Shown: positions 33,923 to 46,003 of the stretch, one piece after another
How the letters are laid out: each line of letters starts with the position of its first letter
Position numbering within the stretch: position 1 is the first letter of the stretch
Notes under the pieces: generated by a model
What the model saw: only the letters and a program-made list of their open reading frames with translations
Told to the model about the DNA's origin: nothing
Database searches by the model: none
Source: Bromus sterilis
Taxonomy: Eukaryota; Streptophyta; Magnoliopsida; Poales; Poaceae
NCBI GenBank assembly: GCA_950022295.1
Contig: OX465599.1
Coordinates: 276,231,501 to 276,295,500 of the forward strand
Reading direction: 5' to 3'
Length of the DNA: 64,000 nt
Position numbers and translations under genes: made by a program

Positions 33923-35560
33923 TGCTTGCGTGCGAGGTGATGATGATTTCTCGCCCTTCGTTGGTAAACCCCAAGAGGAAGGTATGATGTAGCACAGCAG
34001 AAAATTTCCCTCGGTAAAGATACCAAGGTCTGTCTCCAGTAGGACTCCGGAGATGATAAGTAGGTGTCAGCGGCGCAACTGACGCGGACCTGCACACAGA
34101 CACAAATAACTTTGTTCCCAACGAAGTTCAGAGAGGTTGTCAATCTCTCCGGTCTTGTTGTTCACAAAGGATCAAATACAAGGGATAGTGATAGCAACTG
34201 AAAGTAAAAGCAGAAAAGTAAATGAGTGTGGAAACAGTAATGAGGATATGGACCGGGATACGTGATGTTCACTAGTGATGTCTCTCTCCCAAAAGACGAT
34301 AAAACTGCTATGCGAGGTGAACAAATTACAGAAGGGCAATTGACAGGATTATGAACGCACCGCAATGCTAACTATGCTACAAAAGAAAGGAAGAGGCTCA
34401 AAATCATGGGCAAAACGCCAAAATAAGTAGACCGAAATCCAACTGCATCTACTACTAATCATCCACCTTGAGATATCTATCCAGAACATCTCGCTGGTAT
34501 TAAGTTGCGAGCCCCACCCAAAGTGTAAACCCAAAGCAACAGACAACTGCATTAAAAAGCACTTTGCGTAGAGTAAACAATCCTTGCAACCACGGTTACA
34601 AGCACCATTGTTTTCCCCCTTGTGGCAACAGCACATCCCCTAGACTCATGTTTCTGTCACTCAAGCGTGTCATCAGGGGGCATGAACCCACAATCGAGCA
34701 TAACGTTCCCTCTTGGGGTCACTACCTACTACTTGGCCAAAGCAATAAACAGCAACGGAGAACATGCAAGAATTACTTAAGAACAAAAATATAAAAGATA
34801 AGAACCAAATATATTACTCTATCACAATCTGAACATAATCTCATAATCCATCAGATCCCATCAAACTCAGCATAGCAACAGCAGAAAGATTACAAAAGTG
34901 CCTCGATCATGTAGGGTAGCTCACGAGGTCTAAACCATGAAGAACAAAGAGGGGAGGAGAACATCACATAGCTACTGATCACGGACCCATGGTCCAAAGG
35001 AAACTACTCACGGCACATCCGGGAAGCATCCATGGTGGAGAGGAGACTCCCGGAGGTCGGCCCTCCCTCCGGCTGGGTGCCGGGAAGAGGTCTGCTGGTG
35101 CTCCCGATCTCGGAAGCGCGACGGCGGTGGAACAGAGGCGAGATCGCGAAAAAGGGTTCTTTTTTTTAGGGTTTCTCGTCACGGAGAATATATAGGCGAA
35201 GGGGGGAAGCCGGGGGGCACCAAGGGTCCAGGCGCCCCCCTGGCGCGGCCAGCCCCTAGGGCGCGCCACCAGGGCGCCTGGGCCCCTGGTGGTGGCCCTC
35301 TGGCCCCACTCAGGTTCTTCCGGAAGGTTCTTCTGCGCTGATTTTTATCTGATTTTCCCGAATTTTTGGAGCACTTTTTATATGGGGGAAAACTGAAATA
35401 GAAAAACAGCAGAAAACAGGAACTGGCACTGTGGTGCACTGAGTTAATAGGTTAGTCCAAATATGATCAAAAGTGTATGAAAGTGTATCTAGATCATAGC
35501 AATATCACACAAAACATGCATGGACCAAGCAGAAATTATAGATACTTTTTGGACGTATCA
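33923..35560 (-). repeat. 5' LTR of element C
   Basis: About 1.64 kb. The plus-orientation ends TGCTTGCGTGCGAGG and GGACGTATCA match the pair at 16553-18180. Donor-like GTGAGTAG (minus) near 35010, acceptor-like GTGTGCAG near 34094, TATA-like CTATATATTC near 35190. Followed by GCAGC (35561-35565). Confidence 0.92.
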
Positions 35561-35565
35561 GCAGC

Positions 35566-35901
35566 CAGGAGGCCTCCTGAAGCGGCCTAGGGTGGGGCCG
35601 CGCCAGGGACCCTCCTGGTCTCCTGGTGGTGGCCCCCCTCCGCTGCCTTGGTTATTCCGGAAGCTTCCGGGTCGCTGATTTTTTTTATCTGATTTTTCCG
35701 GATTTTTTGGAGCACTTTTAATGGCCGGAAAACCTGAAATACAAAAACAGCAGAAAACAGCAACTGGCAGCTGGGTGCACTGGTTTAATAGATTAGTCCA
35801 AATATGCTCAAAAGTGTATGAAAGTTCAAGCAAAACATGGCAAAGTCACACAAAACATGCATGGAGCAAGCAGAAATTATAGATACATTTGGGACGTATC
35901 A
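35566..35901 (-). repeat. 3' LTR of element E, proximal part
   Basis: Resumes E's LTR after C. It matches 42224-42559 almost base for base (CAGGAGGCCTCCTG, GGTGGGGCCGCGCC, ATTTTTGGAGCAC...) and ends GGGACGTATCA. Adding 15243-16552 gives 1,646 bp, against 1,648 bp for E's other LTR. Confidence 0.9.
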
Positions 35902-38697
35902 ACATCCCCAAGCTTAATTCCTGCTCGTCCTCGAGTAGGTAAATGATAACAAGCATAATTTCTGTGGTGACATGCCACACAACCATATAAGGACTTTTAA
36001 GTAAAGCAATAAAAGCATGCAATTCAATTCAAGTCTTAACAAGCAAGGGTATATATTAGCATTGACACAAGCAACAACAGAACAAAAGGTGCAAGAGCTC
36101 TTGCTGTCCATGACTCGAATGTCTCCAGATGGTGTTTGCGTGCAAGCAGTGGACTGGGAAAATGAGAGAAAAAAGGTTGTTGAGAACAACTATCTACTAA
36201 AGTTTCACACTTAGTCTCCTTTGGATTCTTATCTTGACTCGTCCCCAGACCACTAGCCAGGTACAAGTCAAACTGATCCACTCCCTTTCGATATTTTCAG
36301 CACTCATGCAATGGATGAGCGTGAGCAAGAAAGTTTACACCTAAAAGGCGAAACAGAAAGAAGGTGGAGGAGGGAGACAAAAAGGTGTGAAAGGCTCACA
36401 TCAATGAGGACAATCATATGCGAGAGAAGGCCATATGATAGATATGATGTGAGGAGTAGGGATTGCCATGCAACGGATGCACATGTGAGTTAAAAGCTCT
36501 CCAAGGGAACTAGTGGGGGTGCATCTAACTTGCTTGCTCAAGAAGACCTAGAGCTCGTTTGAGGAGGCTCATCATTGGAATATACAAGCCAAGTTCTATA
36601 GTGTATAGGTCCCCACATAGCTATATGCATGATGATGATCTCTATGGAGTACAAGGGATATAGGATGAAGTACTAGTGTGGATCTCTCAAAAGTAATAGT
36701 AGTGTGCCCCCTTCTCTCTTTTTATTTTTCTTTTTCTCTTTTTTCTATTTTTTTGTTTTTTTGGTGGCCTCAATGGCTCTTTCTATTTAACTCTCATTTG
36801 TCCTCTTTTCGATCTTTTGGTTTTGTCCTCTTTGGGATCTTTTCCTCACTTTAGGGGCAACACTCTATATTTTACAAGAATATAGGAGATCTTTCACACT
36901 TTATAAAGGTACTCACATAAAGAAGATATAACTATCATAATGCAAAGGTATGACATGAGGATCAAGTCATGAGAAGGTGGATGTTTCATGGCAATGTATC
37001 TCGGAAAGGCTATGGAAATGCCTTGTAGGTAGGTATAGTGGTTGTTTTGAGGAAAGATATAAGGAGGCTTATGATGACAGAGCGTATCGTGCCAAGGGTT
37101 TGGATGCACCGGTGAAGTATGCGCCAACTCTCGAGGTGAGAAAGGGCAATGCACGGTACCGAAGAGGCTAGAAAAATTATAGGTGGGTGGAAGTGTCAAC
37201 TTTTGAATACTCACATTAGTCCGAAGAACTCATGCGCTTATTATCGGTAACTCTCAATCTAATCAGGAGGTTCACAAAGAGACAAGTACCCCGAGGAGGA
37301 GTGTATGGGGGTTTGGTTATCCTTGTGCATCCTCGACTAATGGTACGTGAGTGTACTCTAATATTCGAACCCTCCAGAGGTTAGTGATCCATCTAGTAGC
37401 TAGAGTTCTCAACAGGGGTTTTTGGTTTTCGAAAAACACACGGATTTCCCAAAATACGACATCTATCACTAATAGGCTCGAGGTCTTGACACCAAAAGCT
37501 CAAACATTACTCTAGTCAATACCTCAAAACTATTGCAAGTTACTACTACAAAAAGAAAAGCAACTTCAACTACGTACTTCTAGTCAAGACACAAAACTCA
37601 GTGCAACAGGCAAACTCTCTAACAAGATAAAACATGCAACCTATAGAAAGTTCGACCTAAAACAAAAGAAAAGCTCTAGAAAAACTAAAGCACTACAACT
37701 AAACAGAGCAGCAGCTAAGAAAAGGAAAAGAACAACTCACAGCTAAAAGAATAAGCATGCAAATCCAATGAGGAGTTCTAGTTCAAACGGAGCATGTAAT
37801 TCTCCCACAAAAAAGAGTAAGCTGGGATCTAACTTGTTACTACAGCAAACAAAGAAAAAACAAACCTAAGAAAAGTAAAGAGCGAGACGCTCCAAGCATA
37901 GCACATAATGGATGAATTGATAAAAATATAGTGCAGCGAGGGACGAACTGATAATTGTTGATGGAGAAGGGGATGCACGGGGGCATCCCCAAGCTTAGAC
38001 GCTTGAGTCTCCTTGAATATTTCTTGGGGATGCATGGGGGCATCCCCAAGCTTGAGCTTTTGACACTCCAAGATCTTCTTTCATCATCTTTCATCGCGCA
38101 CTTGAAAACTCCCTTCATACATAACTCATTGTAGACTGATTAGAGAGGTTAGTACCCTACTAAAATAATTTTTCCTCTACTGGAAATAAAGATAAACTTG
38201 AAGATCTACTGTTTCTCAAGATTTACAAAAAAATTTTGCAAAGAAAAAGCAAGCTTAAGGTTTGCAAAAGTAGAGAGAGACAAAACGTGGCTGAATCTGT
38301 GAAAAACAGAACAGCAGATAGAAACGGATTTTTTAGGGGTACTTCTGCAACTCAAATCAAAAAACTCAGAACATACGCAAGTTTTGTAATTGTATAGAGC
38401 ATGCTGTGTAAAAATTTCAGCTCAAAAAGATGAACTGGGATTTTTTCATGATTTTTCTAGTCACGAGGACAGAATCTGTTTTCTGGACAGCATGTCACAA
38501 CTTTCACTTCCCTTGTCGTATGAGGCTATAAAAGGCACAAAGCTTAAAAATTAAAGATACAATGATGTTACTACAGTAGTAACAATCATCAAGACCACTA
38601 AGAATAGAAGAAAAGCAAAAATAAAAACCTAAATTCGTTGCGGGCTGCCTCCCGAAAGCTCTCCTTTAAAGCCATTAGCTAGGCTTAAAGCAGAAGA
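35902..38697 (-). mobile_element. Element E 3' non-coding backbone
   Basis: Starts with the polypurine-tract complement (ACATCCCCAAGCTT, 35902-35915). It contains the pyrimidine tract (about 36713-36770), two CATCCCCAAGCTT motifs (37984-37996 and 38041-38053) around a palindrome, and the post-ORF module (about 38640-38660). It provides the uninterrupted reference for C's solo-LTR and D insertion points. No ORF supported. Confidence 0.82.
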
Positions 38698-40758
38698 TCA
38701 AGTTTTTTCAAGAGAATAACTAGCCCGTGTGACGGACTCAAAAGGTAACTTAATCTTTTTCCTAGGGAAATGTTCCATTCCTTTCTTGAGAGGGAATTGT
38801 AATTTTATAATCCCTTCTTTCATATCAATAACAACACCAACTGTGCAAAGAAAAGGACGTCCCAAAATAATTGGACAAGAAGGCTCACACTCAATGTCCA
38901 TAATAGTGAAATCAACGGGAACATAATCGTCATTAACAATGATAAGAACATCGTCAATCTTCCCCAAAGGTTTCTTTACGTAAGAATCAACAAGCCGAAC
39001 ACCAAAAGAACAAGGATCAAAAGGTTTCAATTCAAGCATATCATACATTCTTTTGGGCATAACAGAGGTACTTGCTCCAACATCACAAAGAGCATAACAA
39101 GAGAAGTTATTCAATTTGATTTTTATCATAGGATCCCAACCATCTTCTAGCTTCCTAGGTATGGAGGCTTCTAGTCTAAGCTTCTCCTCCCTAACTTTGA
39201 TTAGAGCATTGGTGATATGCTCTGTGAAGGCAAGATTAAGTGTGCTAGTGTGGGGGTCTCTAGACATCTTGTGTAGGAAACCAATAACTTCAGGTAAAGT
39301 GCAGTTGTCAAAGTCTAGGTCACTACTATCTATCAAGGAGGTAGTGATATAATTTAGGCTCACTTGTTTGAAAGCCTCTATGTTCATAGAGGTTTCTTCA
39401 TTTATGGTTGAGGTGGTAGCATCACCATTGGTAGGTCCAGTGGGACTAGGGGTGTGATGGGTGCTAACTGTTTGGACATCCTCAACTACTTGGATAGTGG
39501 CTACTGTGTGGTAAGTAGGAAGGCTCTTAACTCTTTCTTCTTCCTTGGGAATGACTTTTGGTTTGGCTGCCATCTGGTTTATCAAGGTAGATTGGGTGTG
39601 AGACATGTTTGAAACATAGGTCTCAATGGTAGTGAGTCTAGTTTGGAGGCTGGAAATGTCACTATTCAGGCTCTCAAGTTGTTTGCTAATGTTTTGCAGG
39701 ATAGAGGAGTGCTCATCTAACTGTCTGGAAAAGGCCTTGTTTTGTTCAAATTGTGTGTGCATATAGCTTTTGGTGGCTTTTTCTATTTCTATAAGTTTCT
39801 CATAGCTGGGTAGGTCTATTTCCCTATAATTTTGGTTGTAGGAGTTGCTATTACCGTTCCCATAGTTATTGGATGGGAAATGCCTAGGATTGTTGCTACC
39901 AAAATTACTCCTATAAGCATTATTGTTGAAGTTGTTTCTAGAGACAAAGTTCACATCTACTTGCTCTTGAGAAACCAAAGAATTTAAAGGAACATCATGA
40001 GGATCAATAGGAGCTTGCTTTGTAAGTAGAGACATGATAAGGTCAACCTTTTCATTTAGAGAGGAGATCTCCTCGACAAAATTTACCTTCTTACCAGTTG
40101 GAGATCTTTTGGTGTGCCACTGAGAGTAGTTCAGCATCATCTCATCATGTAGCTTTGCGGCAGCACCAAGTGTGGTTGACATAAAAGTTCCTCCCGCGAC
40201 CGAATCTAACAGGTTCCGCGAGGTAAAGTTCAAGCCTGCATAAAAAGTCTGGATAACCATCCAGGTAGTCAGTTCATGTGTCGGGCGGTTCTTGACAAGC
40301 GTCTTCATACGTTCCCAAGCTTGGGCAACGTGTTCATTATCCAATTGCCTGAAATTCATAATGTTACTCCTCAATTGAATAATTTTAGCAGGGGGATAGT
40401 ACTTCCCGATAAAATCATCCTTGCACTTATCCCAAGAATCTATGCTATTCTTACGCAAGGATTGAAACCAGATTTTAGCTTCATCCCTCAAAAAGAAAGG
40501 AAAAAGCTTAAGCTTAACAATTTCACCTTCTACTTATTTGTACTTCTGCATATCACAAAGCTCAATAAAATTAATTAAGTGCAAAGCAGCATCATCTCTA
40601 GCACCAGAGAATTGATCTTTCATAACAAGGTTCAGCAAAGCAGGTTTAATATCATAAGAATGTGTTGAAGTAGCAGGTGGAGCAATAGGAGTGCGGATAA
40701 GGTCACTATTGTTGTGACTAGTGAAGTCACACAACTTGGTGTTTTCATTGGAACCCAT
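38698..40758 (-). pseudogene. E gag-protease polyprotein (one nonsense codon)
   Basis: Homologue of D's gag-protease. ATG at 40758 (MGSNENTKLCDF) and stop at 38698. Gag domain (HLINFIELCDM, IWFQSL, YYPPAKIIQLRSNIMNF, TFYAGLNF), Asn-rich stretch, linker, and protease (CDVGAST, PIILGRPFL). The only break is TAA at 40536-40534, after KYK, where D has Glu. Between the Asn-rich stretch and VKSLPTYHTVATIQ the linker (about 39530-39830) is unlike D's: it has its own coiled-coil pattern (QLDEHSSILQNISKQLESL). No RT or integrase. Confidence 0.9.
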
Positions 40759-40883
40759 AGTAGAGCAGGTTTTTTTGGTATTTTTTATAAGGGGCACAAA
40801 AGTAAAAAGTAAAAGATAAACTAACAAGACTAAAAAGCAAAGATAAAAGATAGTGTGCAACTCCCCTATCTTGTAGACTGGAG

Positions 40884-40901
40884 TCCCGGGCAACGGCGCC
40901 A
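40884..40901 (-). other. Primer-binding site of E
   Basis: TCCCGGGCAACGGCGCCA on the plus strand: one mismatch to the tRNA-Asp end found in C and D. It is 10 nt from the LTR end at 40912. Confidence 0.8.
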
Positions 40902-40911
40902 GAAATTGGCT

Positions 40912-42559
40912 TGATACGGTGAGGATAGTACTCACTCCTCGTTGGTTACCCCAAGTGGAAGGTGAGATGTAGCGTAGCAGCAAATTTCCCCTATGTAGAG
41001 GATAGGATTTGTCTCCCGTAGGACTCGCAGAAATACAAGAAGGTGGTAAAGTGAACAATGGCGCCGTTCACAACCAAGGGTTGCTAACTTCACCTGGACC
41101 TGCACGCAGATACAAATAACTTTGCTCCCAACGAGTACAGACGAGTTGTCAATTCCTCCGGCCTTGCTGTTTACAAAGGATTAACGCAAGAGATAATGAT
41201 AGTGATAGCAACTGGAAAGTAAACTAAGGATGTAAACAGTAATGTGAAGATGGACCGGGGTCTCGTGATTTTCACTAGTGATGTCTCTCTCCCAAAAGAC
41301 GATAAAAGTGCTAGCGAGGTAAACAAATAACAGTTGGGCAATAGACAGGATTATGAAGGCACCGCAATGCTAACTATGTTGCAAAGAAAGGAAGGGCTCA
41401 AAAGCAATGGGCAGTACGCCAAGGTAAGTAGACCGAAATCCATCTGCATCTACTACGAATCATCCACCTTGAGATATCTATCCAGAACATCTCGCTGGTA
41501 TTAAGTTGCGAATCCCACCCAAAGTGTAAATCCAAAGCAACAGACAAATGCATTAAAAGAACTTTGTGTAAAGTAAACAATCCTTGCATCCACGGATACA
41601 AGCATCGTTGTTTTATCCCTGGTGGCAACAGCACATCCCCTAGTCTCATGTTTCTGTCACTCAAGCTAGACATCAAGGGGCTGAACCCACAATCAAGCAT
41701 AACGCTCCCTCTTGGAGTTGCAACAAATCACTTGGCCAAAGTAAAATACGGCAACGGAGAACATGCAAAAATTTACTCAGGAACAAAATATAAAAGAGAA
41801 GAACCAAATATATTACTCATCACAATCTGAACATAGTCTCATAATCCATCAGATCCCAACAAACTCAGCATAGCAACGGCAGAAAATTACAAAGGTGCCT
41901 CGATCATGTGAGGCAGCTCACGAGGTCTCGAAAGTGGAGGCACAAAGAGGGGAGAGGAACATCACATAGCTGCTGGTCACGGACCCATGGTCCAAGGGAG
42001 ACTACTCACGGTACATACGGGAGGTGTCCATGGCTATGGATGGTCTCCCGGAGGGGGTAGCTTCTCCCGGCAGGGTGCCGGAGCAGCTCTCCAGGCAGCC
42101 CCGATCTTGAAGAGGCAGCAGCGGCGGTACAGAGGCGAGATCGCGGAAAAGAGATCGATATTAGGGGTTTCCACCCCGAGGGCTAAATATAGGCGGAGGG
42201 GGTGTCGAGGGGACCCACCAGGTAGCCAGGAGGCCTCCTGGCGCGGCCTAGGGTGGGGCCGCGCCAGGAACCCTCCTATTCTTCTGGTGGTGGGCCCCCT
42301 CCGCTGCCTTGGTTATTCCGGAAGCTTCCGGGTCGCTGATTTTTTATCTGATTTTTCCGGATTTTTGGAGCACTTTTAATGGTCGGAAAACCTGAAATGC
42401 AAAAATAGAAGAAAACAGCAACTGGCAGCTGGGTGCACTGGGTTAATAGATTAGTCCAAATATGCTCAAAAGTGTATGAAAGTTCAAGCAAAACATGGCA
42501 AAGTCACACAAAACATGCATGGAGCAAGCAGAAATTATAGATACGTTTGGGACGTATCA
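40912..42559 (-). repeat. 5' LTR of element E
   Basis: 1,648 bp. Plus-orientation ends are TGATACGGTGAGG and GGGACGTATCA. It pairs with 15243-16552 plus 35566-35901 and is the same subtype as F (57478-59124). Donor-like GTGAGTAG (minus) near 42002 and acceptor-like GTGCAG near 41098. Flank ACTAT at 42560-42564. Confidence 0.92.
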
Positions 42560-43981
42560 ACTATCGATGATCTTCACTTCTGGACTGCGGAACAACAAAT
42601 CTTATACACAAAGGTTTTCTATCAGCAAGGTGTTTTGTTTCGCCACAGGTATCTGGATATGAGAAGTCTTTCAACTGCCACCTGCTTTCAGAACATCGCC
42701 GAAACCATTGAGAATCAGAATTTGACTCGGTTGTTTGCTTTGAGAACTCCCTTCAATTCTGAACTCATTAAGCAATTCTACGCCACATTATATGTTTCGG
42801 GCGATGCCAATGAACCCCGCACTTGGAGAATGGAATGGATGATCCAAGGTGAAATCTTCAGAATGTCTTCCGCAGAGTTCATGGAAATAGTCAACATCCC
42901 AAGGCATACTGGTGAACTAGAAAAGATTCACTTAGAGCCAGATCTGACTGAAGAACAATTTGCTACCTTGTTGGATACTGAAGTCATAGCAAATTATATT
43001 CCAGAAAATATTCGCCCGAAGCATTTGAACTTCATCTGCAAGACATGGTTTTACATCCTGTCAAAATCTTTGATTCCATTGAGTACTGCTTCGGAGGAAT
43101 CTAATATATATCTTGAGACAAGGCATGCAATAATGAAGCTTACACATGGCCTCGTATTTGACTTCGAGGGCTGCTTCATTCGGAACTTGGTCCATGCTGC
43201 AGAACTGCCCTATACACTGAAGCCATATGCTCCTTGGCTATAAGTTGTCTGCGATCATGGACGCAACGAAGACTTTGTGGCTCGCCATCATCCGGAGCTC
43301 TTCCTTCCTCCAGTGCGTGACACTTTGGAATTGCTGAGGAAACCCAATGACATCTTTGCCAAATATGTTGGAGTGCGCCATGAAGTCAATGAGCGCAACA
43401 TCTCGAAGAGATTCGAGAAGGACTGCCATCATTTTGAAGTTAATCTTCGGTCGCAGCAAATGCTCGAAAACTACATTGAAGAAAATCAACGCCATATGCA
43501 GTTCCTTGCTGATGAAATCAATCGCGTTGGCAATATAGCTCTGAACAACAATCAGTATCTCCGTGTTCTCAAGCGTCATTCCTGGAAGGGACTCCAGAAG
43601 TTTAACTCTGTTAAAAGCCTTCGTAAAGATCGCATTTACAAAGAGTATCAACACCTCCAGCGAAACTTTTCCCGAGATGATACTGTTGACCGCCCGAATC
43701 AAAAGATCCCTCCCCTGCACAAGATTGATGAAGTATTCTTCGTCAACGAGCCAGATCCCATCAGACCGGACACCGTCTCCCAAAATGACTCCATCACCTC
43801 GAAGGACGACGACGGTCTCGACGACAGCAACCTCGACATCAACCTCATCACCCAGACGAATCTTGAAGCTCTTCCTTCGCCTGCATTGGAAGAAGAATCT
43901 TCAGGAGATCAATCTTCGTCGGATGAGTCTTCGTCAAGTTCTGCCTCGTCGGGCTCCAAGGGTGTTGATGCCGCGAAGTAA
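42560..43981 (+). pseudogene. S1 extra 3' ORF, C-terminal part
   Basis: Continues 12557-15242 in the same frame after E is removed (IDDLHFWTAEQQ). The region LFALRTPFNSELIKQFYATL, WRMEWMIQGEIFRMSSAEF and FICKTWFYILSKSLIP resembles the domain described as putative plant transposon protein (Pfam Transposase_32), whose function is unknown. Then a TAA at 43241-43243; the frame continues with a helical region (about 43380-43620) and a Ser/Asp/Glu-rich tail ending AAK at TAA 43979-43981. No catalytic motif is recognised. An ORF starting at 42476 in E's LTR is artefactual at its N-terminus. Confidence 0.65.
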
Positions 43982-44521
43982 ATCTCTCGAACCTCTTCCC
44001 AACCTTTTGTCCAATCATTGACAAAAATGGGGAGAATGAGGGCATCGATGAGTTAGATTTGCATCGGGGAAAGGGCTTGTGCTACTTGCATTTTGCTTCA
44101 CTTGGTTTAAGTTACAAAAAACATTCCATTCCCTTCGATTGGGTTGTAACTTAAGTTTACTTTCGGTCATGATACTCATGTGCTACTCTCACGTGTTAAT
44201 AACTCTTTGCTTGCAAGTATTGCTTTGTATCCTCTATCTTGCAGGTGGTTATTATTTTCTAAGTCACAGGTCATTGGAAGAAATTGCACACATTTCTGGA
44301 CATTTATCATTAAATGCAATTGTCTTCTCTAAGATATTTGTTTTGTTCTCCACCAAAGAAATTTCCCTGAAGCATTAACTTCGATTATATAAATCTTTGA
44401 TCCTTGCATTCAGGGGGGGCCAAAAACTTCATATCTTAGAGTTTGTCCCATCTCTTCACAAAAACTTCAATATCTTTTATCGATGCCTATTTTGTCAACA
44501 ATAGTACAAAAAGGGGGAGAT
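43982..44521 (+). other. S1 3' spacer and polypurine tract
   Basis: Non-coding. GACAAAAATGGGGAGAATGAG (about 44020-44040) is a polypurine-like motif. The actual tract AAAAAGGGGGAGAT lies at 44508-44521, directly before the LTR. Several PPT-like motifs upstream of the true tract are known in Sireviruses. No ORF supported. Confidence 0.7.
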
Positions 44522-45799
44522 TGTAAGAGCAAAGTTTTTCCCCCGTGTGTTTTGGATATTGTTGGACAAGACAGTAGAGGAACTAACAATGTTTTCTAGT
44601 GTAAACAGTTGAATAGGTTCCTGAAGGACAAGCTAGGTGATAAAGCTTTAGGGAAGGTTTTCAAGTTATCGAAGCATTACCCCTTTATCAAAGCTTAATC
44701 ACGGAGGATGACCCCCCAAAAATGAAGGTGTCCTGAAGCTTAACCCATTGAAGGAAATGAAGAATAAGGCGCAAGACTTAGATGTTTTTGTGTAGTTCTT
44801 TTTCTGTTCTTTGAGTCATAGGACAAACCGTACTATCAAGAGGGGTCTTTAGTTTGTGGACACCGAAGTTATTGAGAAAATGCTCAGATCAAATCTAAAC
44901 CTAGTGAGAAGCCAGAGTGAAGAAATCTCATGTGCACTGAGTAAAGTTTCCGTAGCAAAGACTTCGTTCTTTGGCTTCTGAAGCAGAACTAAGTCTGTGA
45001 GTCAGCTTTACTTGTTCTGCAAGTAAAGTTGCGCAGTAATGACAAATCCAACCGTTGTGGACACGTGTCAAGATGTCACTTTGGGTCAACTTGATCATTT
45101 CGCACCTCGGGATCGCCAACTATAAATACGCCGCCCCCTCCTCCATTTGCGGGTGGCTGCTCTAAGAATATTCCTGAGAGAGACTGAAGAGAGCACCCCA
45201 AGAACGCCACCGAAGCAAAACCCAAAACCCAGAATATTGAAGCCTAAGTCCCATTGATCTGAGTAGATTCGAGATGACTAAGGTGAAAGCTTACTAGCCT
45301 TTGTATCTTGGAGAACTACAATTCTCCTAGACGGTTAGAGTGTCGACTTCAGAGAGCGAAGAGTAATTGTCGATTCAAAGATCAAGTTTGTCAAAGGTTT
45401 CGGAGATTTCCTTGATAATTTACCCCGAGTCAAAACTGACCAAGCTCAAGGAGATTGGTGCAGTGGAGCAACGGACGGAGAGAGATTTTCTCCAGGTGTT
45501 CAATCACCAGTCCCTCCAACCAGATGTAGTGCTTTGCAGAGCGTGAACTGGTCGAACAAACATCGCCGAGTCACAGTTCGTTTTACTTCAAGCATTTACC
45601 TTCCGCATTGCATTTGCTTCCCAGTTATGCTTCAATGCATTTTGATTCACTGCATTTAGCTTCGCTTCCAGTTTTACTTCCCTGTCACTTGTTTCTGCTT
45701 CCCTTTTCGGCTTTACTCATGCTTCACTTCAAAGCTTCAGTCGAAAATTTGAAGTGATCATTCACCCCCTCCCCCTCTGATCACATACTTGGACTTTCA
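44522..45799 (+). repeat. 3' LTR of S1
   Basis: Starts TGTAAGAGC after the polypurine tract. The TATA box TATAAATA at 45121-45128 gives a plausible promoter. The T/C-rich end ...CTTGGACTTTCA at 45799 is my best 3' boundary (TG...CA), giving about 1.28 kb. Its 5' partner is outside the window, so the 3' end is inferred from the CA terminus and change of composition. Confidence 0.7.
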
Positions 45800-46003
45800 A
45801 GTACGGTGTTATCCTCTGGGAGCCTGAACCTGGGTAAATTCTCTCTTTGCTAGTCGTCTAGATCTACCAGCGCACCATCTTGTCCCTCTATGGACCCCTA
45901 AGTATCTCACCATGGGATTTGTCGTGGTACCCTACGTCATTCGTCAACCAAGACGATGTTCTCCATGGCCCGGGCCCTGAAAACCAATGGTGACGTGGGC
46001 ATA
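45800..46003 (+). repeat. Remnant of another LTR retrotransposon (left part)
   Basis: Contains GAGCCTGAACCTGGGTAAA and ACCATGGGATTTGTCGTGGT (about 45909-45928). The second motif recurs at 48071-48090 in a similar context. It ends in the GCATA target site of the solo LTR at 46004. It probably continues at 47629. Too degraded to name. Confidence 0.5.

Larger units (their letters stand above)
16553..35560 (-). mobile_element. TGATACG-type non-autonomous element C (contains D and a solo LTR)
   Basis: Complete minus-strand element flanked by a perfect GCAGC duplication (16548-16552 and 35561-35565), inserted in E's 3' LTR. The LTRs are 33923-35560 (5') and 16553-18180 (3'). The primer-binding site is 33896-33913 and the polypurine tract complement is at 18181. 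Without D and the solo LTR it is about 7.4 kb. Instead of gag-protease it has one unrelated ORF (32564-33730). Confidence 0.92.
15243..42559 (-). mobile_element. TGATACG-type non-autonomous Ty3/gypsy element E (contains C and D)
   Basis: Minus-strand element with LTRs at 40912-42559 (5') and 15243-16552 plus 35566-35901 (3', split by C). It has a tRNA-Asp-type primer-binding site at 40884-40901, gag-protease at 38698-40758 and a long non-coding 3' region. Its own length is about 8.3 kb. Flanks are ACTGC (15238-15242) and ACTAT (42560-42564), an imperfect target duplication. The host ORF keeps its frame when one flank copy is removed, which supports these ends. No RT or integrase. Confidence 0.85.
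8940..45799 (+). mobile_element. Sirevirus-like Ty1/copia retrotransposon S1 (split, 5' end absent)
   Basis: After removal of insertion E (15243-42559), S1 reads: integrase (from 8940), acidic linker, RT, RNase H (to 11495), TATA box and leader (11954-12556), long extra ORF (12557-15242 and 42560-43981), non-coding spacer, polypurine tract AAAAAGGGGGAGAT, and 3' LTR (44522-45799). Copia domain order, an additional 3' ORF and this polypurine style fit Sireviruses (established traits of that genus). Gag, protease and the 5' LTR are beyond the left edge, behind the G1 insertion. Confidence 0.8.
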
